From CADEFF01 sp964569315 (lineage in GTDB: Bacteria; Pseudomonadota; Alphaproteobacteria; Dongiales; Dongiaceae): 31,603 nucleotides of DNA. This document shows positions 22,844 to 31,603 of this stretch, piece after piece. The notes under the pieces were generated by a model, which was not told the DNA's origin, made no database searches, and saw nothing but the letters and a program-made list of their open reading frames with translations. The first letter of the stretch is position 1. Every line of letters begins with the position of its first letter. The translations under genes and the position numbers were made by a program. Location of the stretch: assembly GCA_964569315.1 (NCBI GenBank), contig CAZMUZ010000034.1, forward strand, positions 1 to 31,603. Reading direction: 5' to 3'.

Positions 22844-25800
22844 ATGACGTTCAAGGGACTGACTGGGGAAACCGCCAACGCCGAGGGGACTCCTTCGGGG
22901 GCGATTCTGCTCGAGGATGACCGCGACGCGACCATCCTCGGCGCCACCGCGACATACGATCCCTTCCGCCGCGACGAGAGCCGCCGCGAGCAGGAATCGC
23001 ACCACGCTTCGACCTTCGGCCAGTCGGGTTCCGGTAACGACGCAGCGGATCCGGCTGTTGCGATTGCGGCGCCGACCGCGGCGATGGTTCCGAACGATCC
23101 TTACGCCAAGAGCCAATGGCATGTCGGCAATTCGCTCGGTCCCGACATCGATGCGCGCGAGGTATGGGATGACTATACCGGCCGCGGCGTAACGGTTGGC
23201 GTGATCGACGACGGTATCGACTATCGCCATCAGGATCTCGACGGCAACTACAACACGGCGCTCGACTACGACGCGCGCGATCGCGACGGCGATGCGATGA
23301 CCAGCGATCGGACCGATGGGCACGGCACGCTGGTCGCGGGTGTCATCGGCGCGGAGATGAACAACGGCTATGGCGGCGTCGGCGTGGCGCCGGGGCCGAT
23401 CTCGTCGGTTTCCGCATGGGCTATGGCGCCAATGGCTCCGGCAGCCAGCTTGCCGACAACCTGGCGCGGCAGGTCACCGTCGACGTCTCGAACAATAGCT
23501 GGGCCTACGACGCCTTTTTCTTCGATGACTTCAACGGGCCCTTCAAGGCGATGGGGGAAAGCCTCGCCCGAGGCGCCGCCGAGGGTCGCGACGGTCTCGG
23601 CACCATCTTCGTGTTCTCCGCCGGCAACTATCGCGGCAGCGGCGACAACACGAACTATCACAATTTCCAGAACTCGCAGTACGGCATCACGGTCGGCGCC
23701 ATCGCGCAGAACGGCGCGATCGCCGGCTACAGCAATCCCGGCGCTTCGGTGCTGGTCGCGGCACCCGGCTCGGGCATCTACACGACCGATCGCCCCGGCA
23801 CGGACGGGCAGGCATCCGGCGATTTCAAGTCGGTGAGCGGCACATCCTTCTCAGCGCCCGTGGTTTCGGGCGTGGTGGCGCTGATGCTCGAGGCCAATCC
23901 GGAGCTCGGCTATCGCGACGTGCAGGAGATCCTGGCCTACTCGGCGACGAGGGCCGGTACGACCGAGTCCGCCTGGCGCATCAATGGCGCGAAGGACTGG
24001 AACGGCGGCGGCCTCCACATCAGCGACGATTACGGCTTCGGCGTGGTCGACGCCCATGCGGCGGTCCGTCTTGCCGAGACCTGGAACGCCCAGAGCACCA
24101 AGGCCAATCTCGATCTGGCGACGGCGAGCTCCAATCGCATCGCGACCATCCCGGACGGCGGCACGCTCACCGACAGCGTCACCATCGCCAACGGCAATCT
24201 CAAGATCGACCGGGTCGACGTGGTGCTGAACATCGATCATGACGCGATCGGGCAGCTCATCGTCACGCTCACCTCGCCGAACGGTACCACCAGCACCCTC
24301 GTCAACCGGCCGGGCGGCGGCAGCAGCGGGCTCGACGACATCCGCTTCACCGTGGACAGCGTGCAGTTCTGGGGCGAGACCGGCAATGGCGCCTGGACGC
24401 TGACGGTGCAGGACAAGGCGACCGGCACGGTCGGGCGGCTCGAATCCTGGACGCTCAAGGTCTATGGCGATACCGACAGCGCCAACGACAGCTACATCTT
24501 CACGGACGAATTCGGCAAATTCACCTCGCTCGCCGATCTCGCGCGCCGCACGCTGACGGACACGGATGGCGGCATCGACCAGATCAATCTTGCGGCGGTG
24601 AAGTCCGACATCGTCCTCAATCTCAACCCGGGCATGCTCAGCACCGTCGCCGGCAACAGCCTGGCGATCGCTGCCGGCACGGTGATCGAGAACGCCTGCC
24701 TCGGCGACGGCGACGATCGCTTCACCGGCAATGCCGCCAACAACCGGGTGCTCGGCGGGCGCGGCGACGACATCCTCGATGGCGGCGCCGGCACGGACAC
24801 GGCCATTTACTGGGGCGCGCTCTCGAATTTCAGCGTGTTTCGCGGCGCCGACGATTTCGTGGTGGTGGATTGCCGGCCCGGCGCCGGGATCGTCGACGAG
24901 GGCACCGACCTCCTGAGAGGCTTCGAAACGCTCGTCTTCGGCGGTATCTCCTATAGCGTCGCGTCGCTCCTCGGTGCGCCCGCGAACACCCCGCCGACCG
25001 CGATCGACGACACCGCCACGACGAACGAGGACCAGACGGTCACCGTCGCCTTGCTCGCCAACGATCTCAATCCCGACAACGACCCGCTTTCCGTTTCCGT
25101 GCTGTCGAATCCGTCGCACGGCTCGGTGACGGTCAACGCCAATGGCACGGTGAGCTACCGCCCGGACGCGAACTTCAACGGCACCGACAGCTTCGAATAC
25201 ACGGTGTCGGACGGGAAGGGCGGCAGCGACAGCGGGCGGGTCAGCGTCTCGGTGATCGGGGTCAACGACGCGCCGGTCGCCAACGCCGACATGGCGACGA
25301 CCATGGCAGGTGCGCCGGTCGTCATCCGCGCGCTCGACAACGACACCGACGTCGAGGGCTCCGCGCTGCAGGCAAGCATCTTCAGCCAGCCCGCGAAGGG
25401 CCATGTCACGCTCAATGGCGACGGGACCTTCACCTACATTCCGGAAGCGGGCTTCACCGGCACGACGAGCTTCGTCTATCGGGTTTCGGACGGCACTTCC
25501 TGGAGCGGCACGGCGGCGGTGACGGTCACTGTCCTGTCGGCGAATGCGACGCCGGTCGCCAACGGCGACACCGTGGGCACCAACGAGGACGAGGCGGTGC
25601 GGTTCTACCCGCTCGCCAACGACACCGATGCCGACGGCGACAGCCTCTCGGCGAAGATCCTGACCCAGGCGCAGCGGGGCACGGTCACGGTCGATGCGGC
25701 CGGCGCTTTCCTCTACACCCCGACCGCCAACTACAACGGCGCGGATTCCTTCACCTACCAGGTGACGGACGGTCATGGCGGCAGCGCCTCGGCCACGGTC

Positions 25801-26643
25801 AATATCAACGTGAAGGCGGTGAACGACACCCCCGTCGCGGTCAACGATACCGGTGCTGCCATCAGCGCGGCGCAGCTCGGTGGCAGCCAGGCGATCCGGG
25901 TCGACGTGCTGGCGAACGATCGGGACGCCGACGGCGATCTCCTGACCACGTCGCTCCGCACCGCCGCCGCGAACGGCACCGTCACGCACAACAGCGACGG
26001 CTCTTTCATCTATACGCCGAAGGCGGGTTTCGTCGGCACCGACAGCTTCACCTACTTCGTGAAGGACGGCTCGGGCGCACAGGACTGGGCGCAGGTCTCG
26101 ATCTCCGTGGCGCCGCTGCAGACGACGGGCAAGATCATCATGGGGACGTCGGCCGGCAACAAGCTCCGCGGCTTGGCGTCGGCCGAGAGCATCCACGGGC
26201 TCGAGGGCAACGATACGCTCTCCGGCGGCGGCGGCAACGATCGGATCGATGGCGGCGCGGGCAACGATCAGCTCAACGGCGATAGCGGGGACGATGTGCT
26301 GACGGGCGGGCTCGGCATCGACAAGCTCAGCGGCGGGACGGGCAAGGATCGCTTCGATTTCAACGACATCGCCGAACGCGGGGACAAGATCAGCGGCTTC
26401 GAGCGCGGCAAGGACGTGCTCGATGCGCGCGATCTCTTCGCGGACGTCACCAGCGACGGCGTTGATGTGATGAGCCTGATCGAGAATTTCGTCCGTCAGC
26501 GTTATGACGCTCCGTCCAAATCGATCATCGTCAGCGTCGATGTCGACGGTGCCGGCGGGCCTGCCGGTTTCGTGGATCTGGCGTCGATCTCCGGCGCGGG
26601 CTCGGCGCCGCTCCATGTCGGGACCGACATCGTGGTGGAGTAG
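22844..26643 (+). pseudogene. Type-I-secreted RTX subtilase, interrupted by a one-base frameshift
   Basis: Two frames together make one 1266-residue protein. The S8 peptidase has Asp122 (VIDDGID), His160 (DGHGTLVAGV), oxyanion Asn262 (SAGN) and Ser335 (SGTSFSAP). A P-domain lies near 427-543, an M10-like RTX patch near 560-690, four cadherin-like repeats near 714-1092, and glycine-rich calcium-binding RTX nonapeptides near 1104-1166. A C-terminal T1SS signal region follows. There is no N-terminal Sec signal, as expected. The frame breaks at the GGGG run at 23392-23395. One extra G would restore VAPGADLVGFRMGYG, a normal subtilase stretch between His and Ser. It is either a real mutation, a phase-variable switch or a sequencing error. 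Confidence 0.85.
24985..26120 (+). repeat. Four tandem cadherin-like (VCBS/Ig-type) domain repeats
   Basis: Four units of about 280 bp each begin with a recognisable core (NTPPTAIDDT, NDAPVANADM, NATPVANGDT, NDTPVAVNDT) and contain NDxDxDGD, GTVxxxxDGxFxYTP and GTDSFTYxVxDGxG motifs. They form the stalk of the RTX protein. Repeat copies are diverged at DNA level, so recent duplication or simple recombination is unlikely. Confidence 0.85.
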
Positions 26644-26761
26644 TCGGCTCTTTCGGCGGGTCTTCGCGGGGCGGCGTCGGTCCTATTGACGCCGTCCCGC
26701 CACCGCGACCACTCTCGCGTTTTCCGCAAGGCGCGCGCGGGCGCCTGCGGAAAGCGCGAGC

Positions 26762-29236
26762 ATGGGCGGCGGACCGATCATGGCGGAACCGGGCAGGAAT
26801 GCCACGCGGGCCTCGCGGTCGTCGGCCGATCCGGCGCGGCTGTCCGGGATGCTGGCGACCGCGGAGGCGCATCGCGCCGCGCGCCGGCTGAAGCAGGCGG
26901 AGACGCTCTGCCGCAAGGCCCTCGATCTCGAGCCCGACGATCCGCGGGGGCTCCGTCTGCTCGGCGACCTGCTGCGGCAGACCGGTCGCGCGCGCGACGC
27001 CGTCGCACCCTATGAGCGCGCGCTCGCGGCGGATCCGAGCTATGCCGAGGCCCATCTCGGCCTCGGCGGCGCCTTGCAGCGCCTCGGCCAGACGGCGCGC
27101 GCGCTCGAAAGTTTCGAGCGGGCGGTCGCGCTGAAGCCCGACCTCCCCGACGCTCCCTATGCCGTGGCGGCGACCCTGCAGGCGCTCGGCCGGCTCGAGG
27201 AGGCGAAGGAGAAGTATGAGAGGCTGATCGCGGCGAAGCCGGACTGGGCGCCGCTGCACAACAACTACGGCAACGTTCTGAAGAGCATGGGGCAAACCGA
27301 GGCGTCGCTCGGCGCCTATCGCCGCGCGATCGCGCTCGAGCCGGACATGATCGAGGCGATCAACAATCTCGGCACCGCGCTCATGGAGCGGGACGAGCTC
27401 GACGAAGCCGAACGATGCTTCCGGCGCGCGGTCGCGCTGAAGCCGGGCTTCGTCGTCGCCTGCAACAACCTCGGGAACCTGCTGCAGGCGACCGGCCGGG
27501 ACACCGAGGCCATCGCCTGCTACGAGCGGGCCCTGCGCATCGACGACGGCCTTCCGGAGCTGCATAACAATCTCGGCAACGCGCTTCGGAACAGGGGCGA
27601 GAGCGAGCGCGCCATCGCCTGCTACGGCAAGGCGATCAAGCTGCGTCCGAAGTTCGCGGCGGCGCACAACAATCTCGGCAATGTGCTGAAGGACCAGGGC
27701 CGGCTGGAGCAGGCGCTCGCCGCCTACCGGCAGGCGCTCGCGATCAATCCGCGCTTCGCCGAGGCGCACAACAATCTCGGCAACACGGCGCGGGACATGG
27801 GACGGCTGCTGGAAGCCGAGGCGGCCTACCGCCAGGCGCTTGCCCTGAAGCCGGACAGCGTCGAGGCGCTCAACAATCTCGGCAGCGTGCTCAAGGACTG
27901 CGGCAGGCTCACGGATGCGCTCGCGGCGCTGCGCCGGGCCATGGCGCAACGACCGGATTTCGTGACGGCGCATCAGAACTACCTGATGAACATCCAGTAC
28001 GATCCGGATACCACGCCGGAAACCTCGCTCGAGGCGCATCGCGCCTTCGACCGGGCCTTCGCGGCCCCGCTCGCCGCCGAGATCCGGCCTCATGCGAACG
28101 TTCCGGATCCCGCGCGTCGCCTGCGGATCGGCTATGTTTCCGGCGATTTCGGCCATCATCCGGTCGGGCGCTTCCTCGGCCCCGTGCTCCCGGCGCATGA
28201 CCGCTCGCAGTTCGAGATCGTCGCCTATTCGGACCGGCTGAACGAGGACGAGATCACCGCCGCGCTTCGCGCCGGTTGCGACCGGTGGCGGCGCATCGTC
28301 GGGATCGGGGATTCTGCGCTTGCCGAAAGGATTCGCAGCGACGGCATCGACATCCTGGTCGACCTCTCCGGCCATACGGCGGACAACCGGCTCCTCGCCT
28401 TCGCGCGCAAGCCGGCGCCGGTGCAGGCGAGTTGGGCCGGCTATGTCGGCACCACGGGCCTCTCGACGATGGATTATCTGATCTCGGACGCGCGAGAGAC
28501 GCCGGCGGGCTCGGAACGGTTCTACACCGAGCGGATCCTTCGCCTGCCGGATTGCTATGTCTGCTTCGCGCCGCCGGCCTATGCACCCGCCGTCGGGCCG
28601 TTGCCCGCCTCGGCGACGCGCCACGTCACCTTCGGCTGCTTCAACAATCTCGCAAAGCTCAATGCGGGGGTGATCGCGCTCTGGGCGAGGTTGCTGAAGC
28701 GGCTGCCGGACGCGCGGCTCGTGCTGAAGACGCATCAGCTCTCCGACCCGGCGATGCGCGGCCTCTGCGCGAGCTGGTTTGCGGCCGAGGGAATCGCGCC
28801 GGCACGGCTCGAGCTTCAGGGGAAATCCCCGCATCGCGCGCTGCTCGAGCAGTATAACCGCATCGATATCGCGCTCGATCCCTTCCCCTATTCGGGTGGC
28901 CTCACCACGCTCGAGAGCCTGTGGATGGGCGTGCCGGTCGTGACCTTGGGCGGCGAGCGCTTTGCGGCCCGGCACGCGGTCTCGCATCTGACGGCAGCCG
29001 GGCTTGCCGATCTGGTGGCGGACGGACCCGGCTCCTACCTCGAGATCGCGGCGGGCCTGGCCGCGGATCTGCCGCGCCTCGCGGCGTTGCGCTCGGGTCT
29101 TCGCGAGCGCATGGCCCGTTCGCCCCTGCTCGACGGGCCGCGCTTCACCCGCAATCTCGAGAGCGCCTATCGCCGGATCTGGCGCGACTGGTGCGAGCGG
29201 CAGGCCGCCTCATTCTCGTTTTCGCAGGGCCGATAG
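26762..29236 (+). CDS. TPR protein with O-GlcNAc-transferase-like domain, 824 aa
   Basis: About ten tetratricopeptide repeats (residues about 30-410, with recurring AHNNLGNxLKxxGRxxEALAAYRQAL patterns) precede a Glyco_transf_41 domain (about 440-815). Signatures are LRIGYVSGDFGHHPVG, DILVDLSGHTADNRLLAFARKPAPVQ, WAGYVGTTGLSTMDYLISD, FGCFNNLAKLN and LDPFPYSGGLTTLESLWMGVPVVTL. This is the SPINDLY/OGT class that links sugars to Ser/Thr of proteins. Both ATG 26762 and ATG 26780 are plausible starts. It lies 118 bp behind the RTX protein gene on the same strand, making that protein a candidate substrate. Confidence 0.92.
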   Translation: MGGGPIMAEPGRNATRASRSSADPARLSGMLATAEAHRAARRLKQAETLCRKALDLEPDDPRGLRLLGDLLRQTGRARDAVAPYERALAADPSYAEAHLGLGGALQRLGQTARALESFERAVALKPDLPDAPYAVAATLQALGRLEEAKEKYERLIAAKPDWAPLHNNYGNVLKSMGQTEASLGAYRRAIALEPDMIEAINNLGTALMERDELDEAERCFRRAVALKPGFVVACNNLGNLLQATGRDTEAIACYERALRIDDGLPELHNNLGNALRNRGESERAIACYGKAIKLRPKFAAAHNNLGNVLKDQGRLEQALAAYRQALAINPRFAEAHNNLGNTARDMGRLLEAEAAYRQALALKPDSVEALNNLGSVLKDCGRLTDALAALRRAMAQRPDFVTAHQNYLMNIQYDPDTTPETSLEAHRAFDRAFAAPLAAEIRPHANVPDPARRLRIGYVSGDFGHHPVGRFLGPVLPAHDRSQFEIVAYSDRLNEDEITAALRAGCDRWRRIVGIGDSALAERIRSDGIDILVDLSGHTADNRLLAFARKPAPVQASWAGYVGTTGLSTMDYLISDARETPAGSERFYTERILRLPDCYVCFAPPAYAPAVGPLPASATRHVTFGCFNNLAKLNAGVIALWARLLKRLPDARLVLKTHQLSDPAMRGLCASWFAAEGIAPARLELQGKSPHRALLEQYNRIDIALDPFPYSGGLTTLESLWMGVPVVTLGGERFAARHAVSHLTAAGLADLVADGPGSYLEIAAGLAADLPRLAALRSGLRERMARSPLLDGPRFTRNLESAYRRIWRDWCERQAASFSFSQGR

Positions 29237-29310
29237 AGCCCGCGCCCGGCGTCGCGGTTTCGGAATCGAAAGCCGGCGCCAACGAAAACCGGTGCCCTTC
29301 GGCCTCCGCT

Positions 29311-30807
29311 TCATTTCGATGGGGTTGCCGCGGCGGGCATCTGATCCTCCAGCGCGAGCAGGGGAACCCAGTTCTGCGCCGAGGCGACATGGGCCTCGAG
29401 CGCGGCAAGCCAGCCATTTTCCCGCCAGGCCGTCAGGGTTTCCGCCGGGAGCGACCGCAACTTCTCGGGATCGATCACCCGGAGGTCGCGGATCGTGGTG
29501 CGCACCGCGAGCCGTCCCGGCGCGAGGTTGCGGCTCGGCATCAGGAGATCCTGCGGCAGGGTGTTGGCAAACGCCTCCGTCTTCTCGAAGGCAACGCCGA
29601 GCTTTGCGGCGAAGGCAAGCTTCTCCTTGCAGAGCTTCGTCATTTCGCCTTTCTCGAAAAGCTTGTCGGGCGCGGCCCGGTCGAGCAGCGGCGAGCCTTC
29701 CTCGATGCCGAGGGTGAGGCTGTCCGGCGTTTCCTTGCTGTAGATCGTGATGAAGGGAAAGCGCCGCAGCGTCGCCGGGACGTAGTAGCCGCTGCGCCAG
29801 TTTCCCTCCCTGTCGACGAAGAGATTGACGCCTGCCATGCCGCCCACGACGCAGACGGCACGCGGCGGATTTCCGCTGGAAAAGGCGAGCGGATAGAACT
29901 TCGCGGCTTCCTCGAACTCGGCCGCGACGAGCGGGATGATGTTGGCCGCCGCAGCGAAAGCGTAGTTCGGGCCGCGCAGCCCGAGGTCGGCATGCTTCGT
30001 GCGCGAGAGCGGCACGACCTTCTGGAAGAAATCCGGACGCGAGGGTGGGCGCGTCGCGGGCTCGGCATCGGCCTTACGATGATCGGCGAACGGCGGCAGC
30101 CGGAGCTTCGTCTGATGGTCGCGGATCGCCGGCTTGTCCCGCATGTCGAGGCCGCGAAAGTAGCGCTTCTGCCAGCGCGCCAGCCGTTCCGGCGTATCGC
30201 GCTGGGTCAGCTTGTCCGAGAATTCGCCGCGCTCGCGGCCCCACTGCTCGAAATCCGCCCGAAGTTCGGCATCGCTCCCCATGTCGCGGATCTCCGGCTC
30301 GACCGTCTCGAGCAGCCCGCGCTGCACCGGGTAGAGGAAGCAGAAGGGCTCGCCCTCCTCGAAGGAAACCCAGTGATCGGAACGGGTGAACTGCCAGTTC
30401 ATGGTGAAGCTGTAGGGCGCCCAGTCGGTCTCGATCACCCCGCTCAAGGGATAGAGCCCGTCCTTCGGTTCGTTCGGCGAGCCGCCGACGAGGAGATTCC
30501 AGCCGGGTTCGGTTCGGAAAACGCCATGGACATGGAAGGTCAGAACGCCATGGCCGAAAACGCTCGTCGGACGGAAGGAAGGCTGAGCGGCGCAACGGAT
30601 GTCGATCGCGCCGAGATCGCCGCCGCCGTTCCAGCGTGCGGTGAAGGAGGCCTGGCAAAGCAGCTCCCAGCCATGGGCGTTGGCGATGTTGAGCGGGAGG
30701 CAGCGATAGGCGAAGGCCTCGTCGGTTTCGTCCATCCATCGCCGCAAAGGCGAGGCGGGGCGCAGCTTTGCGCCCCCGTGAGGCGTCGCGTAGAAGATCA
30801 GCTTCAT
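29311..30807 (-). CDS. DUF6065-SapC two-domain fusion protein, 498 aa
   Basis: Residues about 1-240 match DUF6065 (MKLIFYATPHGG, RRWMDETDEAFAYRCLPLNIANAHGWELL, TARWNGG). Residues about 260-490 match the SapC family (FFQKVVPLSRTKHADLGL, YAFAAAANIIPLVAAEFEEAAKFYPLAF, NLFVDREGNWRSGYYVPATLRRFPFI). SapC is named for an S-layer-associated protein of Campylobacter, but its mechanism is unknown. No signal peptide is visible. The ATG at 30807 gives the conserved DUF6065 start; a frame to 30915 adds an unrelated basic stretch. It is convergent with the OGT gene, 74 bp apart. The single-frame fusion appears real, as no break is visible between the domains. Confidence 0.82.
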   Translation of the reverse strand: MKLIFYATPHGGAKLRPASPLRRWMDETDEAFAYRCLPLNIANAHGWELLCQASFTARWNGGGDLGAIDIRCAAQPSFRPTSVFGHGVLTFHVHGVFRTEPGWNLLVGGSPNEPKDGLYPLSGVIETDWAPYSFTMNWQFTRSDHWVSFEEGEPFCFLYPVQRGLLETVEPEIRDMGSDAELRADFEQWGRERGEFSDKLTQRDTPERLARWQKRYFRGLDMRDKPAIRDHQTKLRLPPFADHRKADAEPATRPPSRPDFFQKVVPLSRTKHADLGLRGPNYAFAAAANIIPLVAAEFEEAAKFYPLAFSSGNPPRAVCVVGGMAGVNLFVDREGNWRSGYYVPATLRRFPFITIYSKETPDSLTLGIEEGSPLLDRAAPDKLFEKGEMTKLCKEKLAFAAKLGVAFEKTEAFANTLPQDLLMPSRNLAPGRLAVRTTIRDLRVIDPEKLRSLPAETLTAWRENGWLAALEAHVASAQNWVPLLALEDQMPAAATPSK

Positions 30808-31261
30808 CGATGCGCCCTCTCGCGCGGAAGCGATCGCTCGTCGGCATTTAGCCGGAAACCGCATCGCCGAAAAAGCCGCATCGAAAATCCTTCGCGACGC
30901 TGCGGCGAATCGCATTGCGCGATCGCGCTCGATCGACCGCGCAAGGGACGGATCCGACAGGCGAGGGAGGGGCCGACAGGGACTGTGAAGTTCTTCACAG
31001 TTTTTCGAAACTGTCGCCTGATTGTTCGGATTCGAACCGACCCGACGACCCTACTTATGGGGGCTCCCGCCGGCGGAAAAACTAGGGGTGTGGTTAACGA
31101 CGTTGACGTATCGCGACAATGTAACTTCGTTGCCTAAACATCGTAAAAGCCGAAAAAAACAATCAAAACTTAACTTAGTTTAAAGCGCTTGTTTCGTGGC
31201 ACGCGCAAGCTCGCACCCTCTCGATTGCTGTCGCATTCAAAACCCTTCGGGGGGGAGCACG
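30808..31261. promoter_or_regulatory. Divergent regulatory region between the SapC fusion and secreted-protein genes
   Basis: The 454 bases hold no gene I can support. GC drops strongly from about 31090 to 31200, with runs of A and T, typical of a strong promoter for the secreted protein at 31262. That gene has GGGGGGAG shortly before its ATG. Overlapping inverted repeats at 30982-31014 are described separately. I could not assign exact -35/-10 boxes. Confidence 0.45.
30982..31014. promoter_or_regulatory. Two overlapping perfect inverted repeats
   Basis: ACTGTGAAG-TT-CTTCACAGT (30982-31001) is followed by ACAGTTT-TTCG-AAACTGT (30997-31014). They share bases 30997-31001, so as RNA the two hairpins exclude each other, while as DNA they look like paired operator sites. 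The second would have a UUCG loop. It lies about 250 bp upstream of the secreted-protein gene. Confidence 0.6.
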
Positions 31262-31603
31262 ATGAAAAACATGACATTGAGGAACATGCTGTATGCGGGG
31301 GCGGCGTCTGCTGCGCTGCTCGTCGCCGCGCCGGCTTGGGCCGACGTGTTCGTCCAAGCGGACATCCACAAGACCAAGGACATTACGGTCACCGAGCACA
31401 TCACGATCGACAAGACGATCAATCTCGACGTCGACGTGAACATCGTGCCCGGCAAGGCCGCCGAAGCGACTGGCATCATCAACCAGCAGAATTACGACAA
31501 TGAGGCCTGCGGCAACTGCGCCGAGAAGGCCGATTCGATCGTGAACTCGTTGGGCGGCGGTGCGTCGGAAGGCAACACCGGCATCGTCAACGTCAACCAG
31601 TCC
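31262..31603 (+). CDS. Secreted Asn/Gln-rich protein, 5' part (114 codons in window)
   Basis: The ATG at 31262 follows a strong GGGGGGAG site. The N-terminus (MKNMTLRNMLYAGAASAALL, then VAAPAWADV) is a clear Sec signal peptide with cleavage expected after AWA. The mature part has an alternating-charge beta-like stretch (KTKDITVTEHITIDKTINLD), then INQQNYDNEACGNCAEK with a CxxC, and GIVNVNQS at the window end. The Asn/Gln and IVNVNQ pattern recalls secreted beta-solenoid or amyloid-like matrix proteins. I do not recognise a characterised family. The 3' end and any repeats lie outside the window. Confidence 0.75.
   Translation, partial: MKNMTLRNMLYAGAASAALLVAAPAWADVFVQADIHKTKDITVTEHITIDKTINLDVDVNIVPGKAAEATGIINQQNYDNEACGNCAEKADSIVNSLGGGASEGNTGIVNVNQS

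Noticed and set aside
23851..26616. 921-aa (-) frame opposite the RTX gene
   Set aside because: It mirrors the repetitive RTX and cadherin coding sequence; the repeats in it are complements of the real ones.
26531..28987. 818-aa (-) frame opposite the OGT gene
   Set aside because: It is the antisense of the TPR repeats, giving regular but meaningless periodicity.
28921..31137. 738-aa (+) frame running from OGT into the SapC region
   Set aside because: It begins inside the OGT gene in another frame and continues opposite the DUF6065-SapC gene; no domain.

Overview
The window looks like the chromosome of a GC-rich alphaproteobacterium. The reasons are a cbb3 oxidase cluster under an FNR-type site, dense (-) and (+) operons with short overlaps, a DUF6065/SapC protein, and type-I-secreted RTX proteins. 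I see no tRNA, rRNA or CRISPR array. The exact taxon cannot be fixed by eye.

Region 1 (1 to about 7400) is the integrase end of an integrative element with its own replication genes, all on the (-) strand. A P4-type tyrosine integrase (5963-7168) is translationally coupled to an unknown protein (5301-5966). After a structured 113-bp gap comes an AlpA-like regulator (4990-5187), then a DUF3102 protein, an SF2 helicase, a zinc-finger/TOPRIM primase, a DNA-binding initiator-like protein and four small ORFs. Almost every junction in this operon is a 4-base ATGA or GTGA overlap. The 3' part of the initiator-like gene carries five copies of a 20-bp iteron, so it may also be the replication origin, as in lambda gene O. 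The element runs off the left edge. A lone SPOUT methyltransferase (7401-8051) sits beside the integrase end.

Region 2 (8171-15500) is a cbb3-type cytochrome oxidase cluster on the (-) strand: ccoN-O-Q-P, a 70-aa one-helix protein, a DUF2189 membrane protein, ccoI and ccoS. A perfect FNR/FixK box (15474-15487) lies upstream of ccoN. ccoG and a normal ccoH are not in the cluster.

Region 3 (15667-18565) holds two small thioredoxin-fold proteins and a MarR regulator with a C-terminal Cys/His cluster on the (-) strand. Divergent from them are a YggS-type PLP protein and a group-III truncated haemoglobin. A 15-bp palindrome sits in the shared MarR/YggS promoter. Together with region 2 this reads as a low-oxygen, redox and possibly NO-related neighbourhood.

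Region 4 (18908-22427) is a catabolic remnant: RidA, a deletion scar joining the start of an aldehyde dehydrogenase to the end of a GntR regulator, an alpha/beta hydrolase, an M24-fold protein lacking one metal-ligand Asp, and a MaoC-type hydratase.

Region 5 (22844-31603) is a cell-surface locus. It has a large RTX subtilase with P-domain and cadherin-like repeats, interrupted by a one-base frameshift in a G run; a TPR/O-GlcNAc-transferase-like glycosyltransferase; a DUF6065-SapC fusion; and the start of a secreted, Asn/Gln-rich protein that leaves the right edge.
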